Source: a virus. From it: a stretch of DNA of 64,000 nucleotides. The position numbers and the translations under genes are program-made. The notes beneath the pieces were generated by a model, which ran no database searches, was not told the origin of the DNA, and saw only the letters and a list, made by a program, of their open reading frames with translations. The DNA is taken from IMG/VR virus record IMGVR_UViG_3300030419_002087, positions 54,935 through 118,934 of that record; one strand, 5' to 3'. Shown here piece by piece: positions 1-10,900 of the stretch (position 1 is the first letter of the stretch; every line of letters begins with the position of its first letter).

Positions 1-3000
1 CAATTAGTGGCCAATGGGTAAGAGTATTTGGTGTAACTGCTAATACATTCGATATTCAAGTTTTAACCGCAGATCCATCTACAACTGGAAATGTACCTCC
101 ATCTTCTAATGTAGATCCACATACGTTTGTTTCTGCTGTTTCTAACAGTATTACAAGAGGTGTAGTTAGAACAGGTGGTGATTATCCACATACATTTGTA
201 AATGCTGTTGGAACTCACATTTATGTTGGTGGAACCTCATCTAATGCTATTACAATAACTGCTGGTAGTGTTCAGAAGGATGTAACTGATGCAACTTATA
301 TCCCAAGTACAGGTCTATTGACCATGACCATTGGTACTCATTCCTTCACAACTTCGGATACTGTGACAATTGGTGCTGATAAGTTGGCCTTTACTTGTGA
401 TGCTGATAATCATGCAACAACTCATTATTATCCTCGTGCAACTGATCCAGTATACAATATAGCAAGTCCAATTGAATCAGTTACTTCAACAACAATAACT
501 GTTGATGTAGGTTCACCGAAACAACAAGACGGTATTACTAAAGGTATTATTACAAAACCAACTTCTGTAATTAGACTTGCTGATAAATCATTAACATTTA
601 AGTGTTCTAGTGATAACTTCGTTACTCCACAGTCTTATCCACGTAACGGTACACAGAATCCACCAATAGTAACTGTTGGATTGGGAAGTGGATATAGTGA
701 TTTACAATACAGTGGTGGTTCTGGTAGTGGATTTAAGGCCTCTATTCAGATTGGTAGTGGTGGAAGTGTTACTGACTTTACTGTAGTAGATTCTGGTATA
801 GGATATAAGAATGATGAAGTATTGACTGTTGTGGGTGTTCCAACTGCAAATGGTGGATATAGCGCACATACAATTACAGTTAATTCTATTACTAATGATT
901 TGTTCTCTGGTTGGTCATTCGGTCAATTATTAGAACTTGACAGTTTTGCCGATCAATTTGATGGTAATCAAACTACATTTACATTAACTAGAACAACTGT
1001 TACTAAGGATATTGTAAATATCGCAAGTAATGATACTAGTATTGATGTTGGTAATAACTTATTAGTATTCTTAAATGATATATTGCAACAGCCAGGATCA
1101 AACTATACATTCAGTGGTGGTACTCAATTAACATTTAGTGAACCACCTAAAGCTGGTAGTAAGTTACAAGTTCTATTCTTTAGAGGATCTAATAAGGATG
1201 TAGATGATGGTAGTCCATTCATAACCATTAAGAAAGGTGATTATTTACAACTTGAAGAGAATGGAGTATATGAACAACAAGATCCAAGAAGAGTTATTGA
1301 AATTACTGGTGTTCAGAAAGTTCAAACAAACATTTATAATGGAGTTGGTATTAATGCTGATAAGACGTTTACTAGGCAAATGGCCTGGACTAAACAGAAA
1401 CAGGATTTGATTCTTGATAATCTACCACTTGCTAAAGATAGGAGTAATTATATCCCAAGAATAAGTCCTACTGCTTATATTATTCAGCCTGTAGGAGTTG
1501 GTTCACAGGAGATATTTGTTGATAACGCCTATCCAACATTCAGTGCATATGATAACAGAGCAACACCTAATGAAGTTCCTGGCGCTGGTATTGAGTTAGT
1601 TAAAGCTAATATTGTTGATCGTGCAGATGCCACAGTATCGGTTTCTGCTGGTGGAACAGTGTTTAATGCAGTTGTTACTGATGGTGGTGCAGGTTATCAA
1701 ACTGTTCCAACTGTTTCCTTTGCTGCAACTATTCCTAGAGTTCGTGAAATTGGTAAGAATTGGTCTTCCAGACTATCTGCTCTTGATCAGGATTGGAGAA
1801 CTGTTACACGTAACGGTTATGGATTATTTGTTATTGCTGGTGATAGTAGTGGTATTAATACATCATCTAATGGTAAACAGTGGTATGCTAGTGGTAACTC
1901 TACTACCTTTGGTGATATTAAAGGAATCGTTGGTATGGGTACTCATACTGTTTTGGTTGGTGCAAGTGGAACTTGTGGATTCTCAACAAATGGTAGAACG
2001 TTCAGTAAATCAACAGTTTACAGAAGGAGAAATGTATTCCCATTAGTATTCTGGGATGATATTACTCTTGCTGGTGATATGAATGCCCTCGCATATGGTG
2101 ATGGAATTGGTGTTGCAGTTGGTGCTGCTGGATCAATTATGTTCACTAAGCCTGGTGCGGCTGGATTTGGTACTGCTTTTGAATTGGCCCAGAAGTTTAG
2201 TTCTACTAATCTAAATGGTGTTGGTAATAACGGTAATGTATTTGTTGCCGTTGGTGTTAATGGAGAAATGTTGAGATCACCTAATGGTGAAAACTATGTT
2301 GGTGTAACTACTACAACTGTTTCTACTACTCTAAATGATGTTACTTATGCAGATGGTAAGTGGATTGCAGTTGGTGCTGCTGGAACTATTATCAAGTCTA
2401 CCGATGATGGTCAGAATTGGGCTGTAGTTTCTGCTGGTGGTACATTTGACTTGAATAAAGTTGGATATGCAAACAGTGTCTTTGTTGCAGTTGGTCAAAG
2501 TGGAATGGTTATGAATTCCGTTGACGGAACAAATTGGTATAAGAAATTCATTGGAGTTGGAACTGACTTTGCTGGTCTTGCATTTGGTGATAATAAATTT
2601 GTTGCTGCTGGTCTATCATCAGCAATATACACATCTGAGTTTGAATCTGTATCTGCTGCTGGTACTGCAACCGTTTCAGCTGCTGGAACAATAACTTCAA
2701 TTAATATTGATGATGGTGGTTTTGGTTATGATATAAATGCTCCTGTTGAAGTACTTGTTTCTGTTGAACCAGTTATTAGAGAAGTTATTACTAGTGTAAA
2801 TGCTGAAGGTGACTTTGGAGATGTTGTTAGTGTTGCAACTTCTGCTGCTGGAATAAACACCACAAGTCCAATGTTGATATTTGAACTTGATTCATCATCA
2901 TTCTTGAATCAGGCTGGATTTGGTAATATCTCTAAATCTGGTATCGCTGCTGGTGATTACTTTGTTGTTACTAATTCAACAACTGGAGTCGCCTGTACTT

Positions 3001-3329
3001 CTATAAATCTTGGTAATGAGATCGTCGGATCTGGTACAACATTCTTAGATAATGTCTATGTTGTTGGCCAAAGAGATGAGTCAACTAGTGGTATTGTTAC
3101 TGTATTCTGTAATGTAAGGAGTATCGCTGGAATAGGAACGACTACTTATAGTCCTAGAATTGGTAAATATAGTTGGGGAAGATTCTATAGTTTCCAAAGA
3201 GATAGACTTTCTCCTCAAGCTTTCCCTGCTTACACCAACAACGGTTCGGCAGGTATTGACACCAATCCAACAGTAGTCAGGATCAAACCACTCGCTGAAA
3301 ATTACAGCGACTTTGATCAGACATCATAA
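1..3329 (+). CDS. Large virion structural protein with beta-propeller repeats, gp7 position (5' partial)
   Basis: The reading frame is open from the window edge (codons start at base 3), so the N-terminus is missing. The visible part of about 1108 residues is rich in Gly, Thr, Val and Ser. It has a region at about 1860-2640 with repeated Asp-box-like motifs (STDDGQNW, SVDGTNW, SPNGENY, SSNGKQW), which suggests a BNR/sialidase-type beta-propeller. It also carries G-x-G-Y repeats (GAGYQTVPTVSF, GFGYDINAP). It lies directly upstream of gp8, where T4 has the baseplate wedge gene 7, whose product also contains propeller-like elements. A baseplate role is inferred from position and composition; no direct sequence match to gp7 is recognised. 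Confidence 0.75.
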   Translation, partial: ISGQWVRVFGVTANTFDIQVLTADPSTTGNVPPSSNVDPHTFVSAVSNSITRGVVRTGGDYPHTFVNAVGTHIYVGGTSSNAITITAGSVQKDVTDATYIPSTGLLTMTIGTHSFTTSDTVTIGADKLAFTCDADNHATTHYYPRATDPVYNIASPIESVTSTTITVDVGSPKQQDGITKGIITKPTSVIRLADKSLTFKCSSDNFVTPQSYPRNGTQNPPIVTVGLGSGYSDLQYSGGSGSGFKASIQIGSGGSVTDFTVVDSGIGYKNDEVLTVVGVPTANGGYSAHTITVNSITNDLFSGWSFGQLLELDSFADQFDGNQTTFTLTRTTVTKDIVNIASNDTSIDVGNNLLVFLNDILQQPGSNYTFSGGTQLTFSEPPKAGSKLQVLFFRGSNKDVDDGSPFITIKKGDYLQLEENGVYEQQDPRRVIEITGVQKVQTNIYNGVGINADKTFTRQMAWTKQKQDLILDNLPLAKDRSNYIPRISPTAYIIQPVGVGSQEIFVDNAYPTFSAYDNRATPNEVPGAGIELVKANIVDRADATVSVSAGGTVFNAVVTDGGAGYQTVPTVSFAATIPRVREIGKNWSSRLSALDQDWRTVTRNGYGLFVIAGDSSGINTSSNGKQWYASGNSTTFGDIKGIVGMGTHTVLVGASGTCGFSTNGRTFSKSTVYRRRNVFPLVFWDDITLAGDMNALAYGDGIGVAVGAAGSIMFTKPGAAGFGTAFELAQKFSSTNLNGVGNNGNVFVAVGVNGEMLRSPNGENYVGVTTTTVSTTLNDVTYADGKWIAVGAAGTIIKSTDDGQNWAVVSAGGTFDLNKVGYANSVFVAVGQSGMVMNSVDGTNWYKKFIGVGTDFAGLAFGDNKFVAAGLSSAIYTSEFESVSAAGTATVSAAGTITSINIDDGGFGYDINAPVEVLVSVEPVIREVITSVNAEGDFGDVVSVATSAAGINTTSPMLIFELDSSSFLNQAGFGNISKSGIAAGDYFVVTNSTTGVACTSINLGNEIVGSGTTFLDNVYVVGQRDESTSGIVTVFCNVRSIAGIGTTTYSPRIGKYSWGRFYSFQRDRLSPQAFPAYTNNGSAGIDTNPTVVRIKPLAENYSDFDQTS

Positions 3330-3332
3330 ATA
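3326..3332 (+). promoter_or_regulatory. Late promoter element upstream of gp8
   Basis: CATAAATA, with the ATAAATA core 24 bases before the gp8 start, matches the T4-type late -10 element recognised through gp55. A late role fits the downstream baseplate genes. Confidence 0.65.
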
Positions 3333-3356
3333 AATCTATAGGAAAACCGTAGTAAA

Positions 3357-4964
3357 ATGCCCGCAATTATTAGTGATCAATTTAGGATCTTAAATGCTGC
3401 GAATTTTGTAGCTGGTGTGGCGGATACCACCCAATCATATTACACTTATCTTGGTTTGCCCAATTCAGGTGATTTTGGTGCTGGTTACGGTACTACGGAT
3501 TGGAATACAAACACTCCCGCCCCCAAGGACGGATTTAGAGAATATAATGATGATTACGACACAATGATCGCACTCAAGAAATTGAGTACAGGTGACGTAA
3601 AGAGAATGATTAGAAAATATTCGTGGTCTGGTGGTACAGTTTTTGAGATGTATAAGAATAATTATACTCGAAGTAACTTATCTCCACAGACTTCTTCAAC
3701 TAATCTGTATGATGCAAAATATTATATTGTAAACAGTCAATTTAAGGTTTATCTTTGTATTAACAATGGCCAAGATCCTGCTAACCCATTAGGTAAGCAG
3801 TCACTTGACGAACCAACTTTTACTGATTTAGAACCAAAGGCTGCTGGTACTTCTGGTGATGGATATCTCTGGAAGTATATGTACACCATTAATCCAAGTG
3901 ATATTGTTAAATTTGATTCTATTGACTATATTCCTGTTCCTGATAATTGGGGTGATGGAGATACAACAGATGTTAAAAATGCATCTGTTGATGGTAAAGT
4001 CGAAACAGCCTTAATTGTTAACTCTGGTGGTGGATATCAACCAATTTCTACTACATTTAATAATATTCCAATTTTAGGTGATGGTACTGGAGGTAAAGCT
4101 TCTGTTACTGTTGATGCTCAAGGTAAAGTTTCGGATGTTACTGTAACTAATGGTGGTGTTAATTATACAAGAGGTGTTATTAATTTCTTCCCAGGCGCTC
4201 CTGGCTCTGAAACTGGTGGCCCTATTGTAGGACTTTCTGCTGTTGGTGTTGGTACAACATCTGTTGCTGAATTTGAAGTTGTAATGCCTCCTCCTGGCGG
4301 TCATGGTGCTGATGTTTATCGTGAATTAGGTGCATTTAGAGTCCTATTGTATAGTAGATTTGAAAATGATGCATCAAACCCAGATTTTATTATCGGGAAT
4401 GATTTTGCAAGAATTGGAGTAGTTAAAAATCCATTAACTCCATCTGGGTCAATCTTAAATTCATCTAGAGCTAGTGCTTTAGTTGGATTGAAATTACAGA
4501 GTTTGACTCCTGGCGGAAGTGTAGTTAATACTACTTTCAAGGTTGATAGTCCTGTATATCAAACAATTGGTGTTGGTTCAACAGCAGTTGGATATGTTGC
4601 TAGTTGGGATAGTGCTACTGCTGTATTGAAAATCTATAATCCAGTTGGATTAGGTTCTACCGCCTATGGATTTAGACTTAATGATTTCACATCACAAATA
4701 GGTGTTGGTGGAAGTTATGCTGTTAATGGTCAATCAGCTGGTGGAACTCTTGGTATTGATACAAGTTTTGGAAATGTTAGTACGCCAGGCACAGCTACCA
4801 CTGTTGGTAATGCTTTAGTCCAATTAGGACAAAGTTTCGTGGAGGGTGTTGCATCACCCGAAATTAAAAAATATTCTGGGGATATGTTATACATAGATAA
4901 CAGGGCCGCGATACAACGTAGCGCTAACCAGAAAGAAGACATTAAGATCGTATTAGAGTTCTAA
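3357..4964 (+). CDS. gp8: Baseplate wedge protein gp8
   Basis: Baseplate wedge subunit of the contractile tail. The C-terminus (SGDMLYIDNRAAIQ followed by KEDIKIVLEF) closely parallels the end of T4 gp8 (SGEMIYMENRPPI, EEINILFTF). The mid-region GDGYLWKYMY...DYIPVPDNWG matches the T4 pattern GDGYVWEYLF...YIVVPWP. At 535 residues it is longer than T4 gp8 (334). The extra length includes a Gly-rich G-x-G-Y repeat insert (GGGYQPISTTF through GGVNYTRGVINF) that is also found in other virion proteins here. The ATG start follows a late promoter, and the next gene begins 4 bases after the stop. Confidence 0.93.
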   Translation: MPAIISDQFRILNAANFVAGVADTTQSYYTYLGLPNSGDFGAGYGTTDWNTNTPAPKDGFREYNDDYDTMIALKKLSTGDVKRMIRKYSWSGGTVFEMYKNNYTRSNLSPQTSSTNLYDAKYYIVNSQFKVYLCINNGQDPANPLGKQSLDEPTFTDLEPKAAGTSGDGYLWKYMYTINPSDIVKFDSIDYIPVPDNWGDGDTTDVKNASVDGKVETALIVNSGGGYQPISTTFNNIPILGDGTGGKASVTVDAQGKVSDVTVTNGGVNYTRGVINFFPGAPGSETGGPIVGLSAVGVGTTSVAEFEVVMPPPGGHGADVYRELGAFRVLLYSRFENDASNPDFIIGNDFARIGVVKNPLTPSGSILNSSRASALVGLKLQSLTPGGSVVNTTFKVDSPVYQTIGVGSTAVGYVASWDSATAVLKIYNPVGLGSTAYGFRLNDFTSQIGVGGSYAVNGQSAGGTLGIDTSFGNVSTPGTATTVGNALVQLGQSFVEGVASPEIKKYSGDMLYIDNRAAIQRSANQKEDIKIVLEF

Positions 4965-4968
4965 GAAC

Positions 4969-7900
4969 ATGCCACAAGAGACAAACCTCAATGTAAGTCC
5001 TTATTTTGACGATTTTAATGAGGACAAGAATTTTAATAGGGTTCTGTTTAAGCCCGCTACGCCAATTCAGGCTAGAGAATTAACACAATTACAATCGATT
5101 CTCCAAAATCAGATTGAAAGATTTGGACAACATTTCTTCAAAGAAGGATCTCAGGTTATCCCTGGCCAGATTGCTTATGACTCTCAATATAATGCTGTAG
5201 AACTTACTGAAAGTTTCTTAGGTATACAACTGACCAATTATATTGATCAATTAGTAGGTAAAACTATTAAAGGTGAACAATCTGGTGTTGTAGCTAAAGT
5301 TGTTAATAATTTAACTGCAACTAAGTCCGACAGAGGAAATAATACTCTTTATGTAAAATATCAGAAGTCTGGTGATGATTTTGAGACCGTAACTTTTCAG
5401 GACGGTGAAAATTTAATCTGTACTAGTGATATTGAATATGGTAATACTAGAATTGTAGCTAATAACCCTTTTGCTGCTTGTATTCCATCCAATGCATGTT
5501 CTATTGGATCTGCTGCTTCTATTGCGGATGGTGTTTATTTTGTTAGAGGATTCTTTGTAAAAGTAACTGCAAATACTGTAATTCTTGATCAGTATACTAA
5601 TGATCCAACATGTAGAGTTGGTCTGTTTATTAGTGAAAATTTAGTTACTGCTTATTCAGATGATACATTATTTGATAATGCATCTGGTTTCTCTAACTAT
5701 GCTGCGCCTGGAGCTGATAGACTTCAACTTCAAACTACTCTTATAAAGAAAGATATTGATGAATTTAACGATGAGAATTTCGTTGAATTGATGAGATTGA
5801 AGAGTGGTAATATTGAAAAATTTGTAGAAAAGACAGATTATAATATTTTAAAGGATGAATTGGCCAGAAGAACATATGAAACTAGTGGTGATTATTATGT
5901 AAAACCTTTCCAAGTTAATATTAAGGAATCTCTTAATAATAGACAAGGAAATGGTGGTATCTATTATAAAGATCAAAAAACTGCTGAAGGTAATGATCCA
6001 TCAAAAGATTTGATGGTTTATCAAATGTCGCCTGGTAAGGCATATGTAAAAGGATATGATATAAAGAAAATTACTTCTACAAATATTGATGTAGAAAAAC
6101 CAAGAACAATTAAGACTATAGAAAGTGATATAGTTCCTGTTGAAACAACATCTAGTGTTATTGTTAATAATGTTTATGGATCTCCAAAAATAGGTTTTGG
6201 ATCAACAGCTACAATAGATCTTTATACTGATAGAATTAATAGTGGTGGTAGTGCAAATGGTACATATATCGGTAATGCAAAGGTATATGACTTTAAATTA
6301 GAGAATACTCCATATGCAAATGCTGCAACCAACTATGAAGTTTCATTATACGATGTACAGACATTTACAGTATTAACAGTTAATACCGCACAAACATTAT
6401 CAACTCCAATTTATGTGGAGGGTGCAAGAAGTGGGGCCTCTGGTTATCTTAAGAGTAATGTTAGTAGTAGTGTTTCTTTAACACTTACTGGTACTAAAGG
6501 AGCCTTTATTGTAGATGAACCACTTAAAATAAATGGAGTTCAAGAATCTGTTAGTGTAACTTCAGTTGTTGAATATGATTTTGGAGATGTTAAATCATTC
6601 CATCAAAATAATTCACCTAATGTTTTTACAGCTGACTTAGATCTTACAGAAAAATTCTCTATTGCGCCTCCAGGCACACAGTTTACAATAACTAGTGGTG
6701 GTACTGTTACGGTTCCTGGCAAGAGATTTGCTGTAGGAATTAAAACTGGTGATATTGTTTCATATAATTTACAGAGTAATAGTGATATAACCTATAACAA
6801 GGTATCAGCATTGTCAGCTGATGGATCTACCATGACAATTGTTGCTTGCCCTCAAGATATTGCTGGGGTTTGTGATAAAGATCTACCAGGCGGTACTGTA
6901 TCTCCAAGTGATTTTGGTATTGTAAAACCAGCTTTACGTAATGCTCAGAATTCAAGACTAACATCAAATTTACCTCAAAGGTTTATTTCTTCTGTTGATC
7001 TTAAAAATGCTCAACTTTTAATTAGAAAACAGTATGTTCTTAATATATCCTCTAAGAGGGGTACTGTTACTGTAGATGATCCAGATTTATTCTTCCAACC
7101 TTTTGATGAGGAAGATTATAACTTAACATATTCAGATGGATCGATAGAAACTCTTTCATCTCAAAATGTTCAGTTTAACGCTGATTTTAAAACAATTACT
7201 TTACGAAGTTTAACTAAGACTTCTGATACTAATGCAGTTCTTGTTACCACACTTAAAAAGATAAATGTAACTTCAAAAGCTAAAACTCTTTCTAAATGTG
7301 CAAAAGTAACATTTAATAGATCAAAACATGATTATTCTGGAACTAATACTACATCATTTAATAATGGATTAACATATAATGCAATCTATGGAACTAGGGT
7401 AGAAGATGATCAGATATGTTTAAATGTTCCAGATGGTCTTAGGGTTCATGCTATATTTGAATCTTCAGGAACATCAGATCCATCTTTGCCTGGAGCTACT
7501 TTAATTAATAGAAGTGATGCTTTAACAAATACAATTCAAGGTGAACAAGTTCTTGGTGTAGAGAGTGGTGCTTTGGGCCAAGTTGTATCTACAACTACTA
7601 GTACATTTGAAGTAGTTTATAAGAATGAATTTATCTTCCAAGTTGGAGAAACACTTATTTTCCAATCTTCTGGTATAACTGGAGAAGTTTCTCAAGTTGT
7701 AGCTGGTGATAAGAATATTGGTGAAGATTTCCAGTTTGATAATGGAGATAGGAAGGAATATTTAGATTATTGTAGAATTGTCAGAGAACCAACTGCTGAT
7801 GAACCCAAGAAACGAATAACTGTTGTGTTTGACCACTATGTTGTTGATGCTGGATCTGGTGGAGATGTAGTTACTGTAAACAGTTATCCTTCAGATGCCT

Positions 7901-10900
7901 TTGAATATGATTTACCAAAAATTCGTGGTAGAGCTGCTACTGATTTTGTTGATATTAGGCCTAGAGTAAAGGATTATAGTACAGGTGATAGTGACTCTCC
8001 ATTTGAATATGATTATCGTGATTTTTCAAGTACTGGAGCAAGTGCTGCGAATATATTAGTACCTAATGAGGCTTTAATTTTAGGTTATTCTTATTATCTG
8101 GGTAGAATTGATAAGATTCTTTTAAGTAGAGATGGATTCTTTGAAATTAAAAAAGGAGCTCCTTCTGAAAATCCTATAGCTCCAGATACTCCTACTGGAG
8201 GATTCTTAGTATCAACTGTATTCAATGCTCCTTACATTAGAAACGCTACATACGAATCTAATAGTATTCTTTCTTCTCATAAGAGATATACGATGTTTGA
8301 CATCGGTAGACTTGAGAATAGGGTTAAGAATATAGAGTTCTATACACAATTATCTTTACTTGAAACTGAAACATCAAATTTAAACATAAGGGATGCTGGT
8401 ACTGGTCTTGATAGATTTAAGTCTGGATTCTTTGTAGATAATTTTAGAGGACATGGTTCTCATTCTATCTCACATCCATTATTCAAGGCATCTGTTGATA
8501 AGGCCAAAGGTGAATGCCGTCCTTCTCATTACACTACATCATATGATCTTTTAATTGGATCAGAACAAGTTGTTGGAATTGGTACAACTGCCGATCCTAA
8601 TGCTGATTTAACTCAGGTTTCTGATTTACAGTCCAATTCACTACAGAGAACAGGTGATGTTGTTACTTTAAAATATACTGAATCTAAATTTATTGAACAG
8701 AAGTTTGCTACTACTGTTGAGAATGTAAACCCATTTGCGGTTATTAACTGGGTTGGTGTTATTACTTTAAGTCCAGCATCAGATACTTGGTTAGATGAAA
8801 AACATTTAGATGTTAATAATATCATCATGGAAGGTGAATACCAATCCTTGATGGCTGAATTAAATATTGATCCTAATACTGGATTCTCTCCAATTGATTG
8901 GAATGCTTGGGAAGAAGATTGGAGTTCTGTAGATGTTTCTGAGAGAGAATTAGGCCAAAAAATAACTGAAACTGATAGAAAAGTAGGTAACTGGAGTAGA
9001 GGATTTACTGAAGGTGGAGAACTTTTACCACCTATACATGGCGGACATATATCCAGAACTAGAAAAATTGATATTAAGGAAACTATTGAAACAGAATTTG
9101 AAGAAACTACAACTGTTACAACTGGTTTAAGTAGAAGTGGTGTTCAGTTTAATGTTACTGAAAGATGGGATACAGAAAGTCTTGGAACTAGATTAGTTAA
9201 TAAGGAAATAATTCCTTATATGAGATCAAGAAATATAGAATTTACTTCATATAGAATTAAACCAAGAACTCAATTCTATCCATTCTTAGATGGACAGGAT
9301 ATTGCGAAGTATTGTACTCCAAAACTTGTTGAAATTGAGATGCAGAGTGGTGTCTTCCAAGTTGGTGAAACTGTTTATGGTACTACAGATGCGTTCTTCC
9401 AATTTGGTGTTGATCAAGGCCCTCACATAATTTTCAGAGTTGCTCAAACCAACCATAAATTTGGTGCCTATAATAATCCAGAAATTACTTATGCTGTAAA
9501 CCCATATTCTGATACTGTTGGATTAAGTTCTACTTATTCTGCTACAAGTGGTGTTCTTAACGTTGATTGTGGTTCATTACAACTTGAAGTACTTGGTGAT
9601 TTCTATGGTTATATTAGTAAGGGTATGAAACTGGTTGGTCAAACCAGTGGTGCAGAGGCTATTGTTCAGAAGAATAGATTAATCACTGATGAGAAAGGTA
9701 ATTTACTAGGAACTATATTTGTTCCTGATAATGATACTTCTATATCAGCTCCACAATTTACTACTGGAACTAAGACATTTAGATTATCAAGTTCTAAGGT
9801 TAATTCTCAAAGTCCAGTTGATAATCCATCAACTGCGGAAACTACTTATGCTGCAGAAGGTACTCTTGATATATTCCAAGAGGATATTCTGAGTGTTCGT
9901 AATGCTGATGTTTCTAGACAAACATTTAGTGATTCTACCGTAAGAACCAATACAACTCAGAAGACATTTAAGACACAATCATTTGAGAATAGAACAGTCT
10001 TCCAAAACCAGTGGTATGATCCTCTTGCTCAATCGTTTGAGATTACAGAAGATAATGGTGTGTTTATAACTTCCTTGGATGTATTTTTCAAATCTAAGGA
10101 TAGTGCTATTCCAGTTACAGCACAGATTAGAACTATGTTGACTGGTATGCCTACTTCTACCATAGTTCCATTTGGTGAAGTAATATATGAACCAACTCAG
10201 ATTAACTTATCAAATAATGGTACTGTTGCTACCAACTTTAAGTTCCCATCTCCAGTTTATCTTGAGCCGGGAGAATATGCTATAGTACTCTTATCAGCAT
10301 CTAATGATTATGAATGTTTCATATCTGTTATGGAACAAGAAGATATTACAACGGCTGATCTACCAGAAAGTGAGAGAATTATTGTTTCTCAACAACCATA
10401 CATGGGATCTTTATTCAAATCCCAAAATGGTTCTACATGGACTCCAGCACAGTTTGAAGATCTTAAATTCAGTCTTTATAAGGCCCAATTTGTTCAAGAG
10501 CCAGGTACTCTTAAGTATTATAATCCAGAGTTGGGTGTTGGTAAATTAGGTAGACCAAAATTAAGGAATAATCCTTTAACATTCTTATCACAAGAAATTA
10601 GAGTTGGTCTTGGTAGTACAGTACAAACACAAGACTTTAGTAATGGTTCTAGATTAACTCAAGTAAGTAATCTCACTGCCGAAGGTAATATTATTAAGTC
10701 TTTAGGTAAGATTAAGATTGATACTCTTGCTACAGCAGCTGGTGGTATAACAACTAACTCTGTTGGAACAGGATTAACTCCATCAGGATCTAATTTAACA
10801 TATACTGGAATAGCATTAACTACTATAACAGGTGAAGGTTCTGGAGCAGTTGCGAATATACAAGTTGTTTCTGGTGGTGTTGGTGTAGTAACTGTCACTA

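Noticed and set aside
1612-2046. Plus-strand 144-codon open frame
   Set aside because: Out-of-frame shadow of the Gly/Thr/Val-rich structural gene; Leu/Val-only composition.
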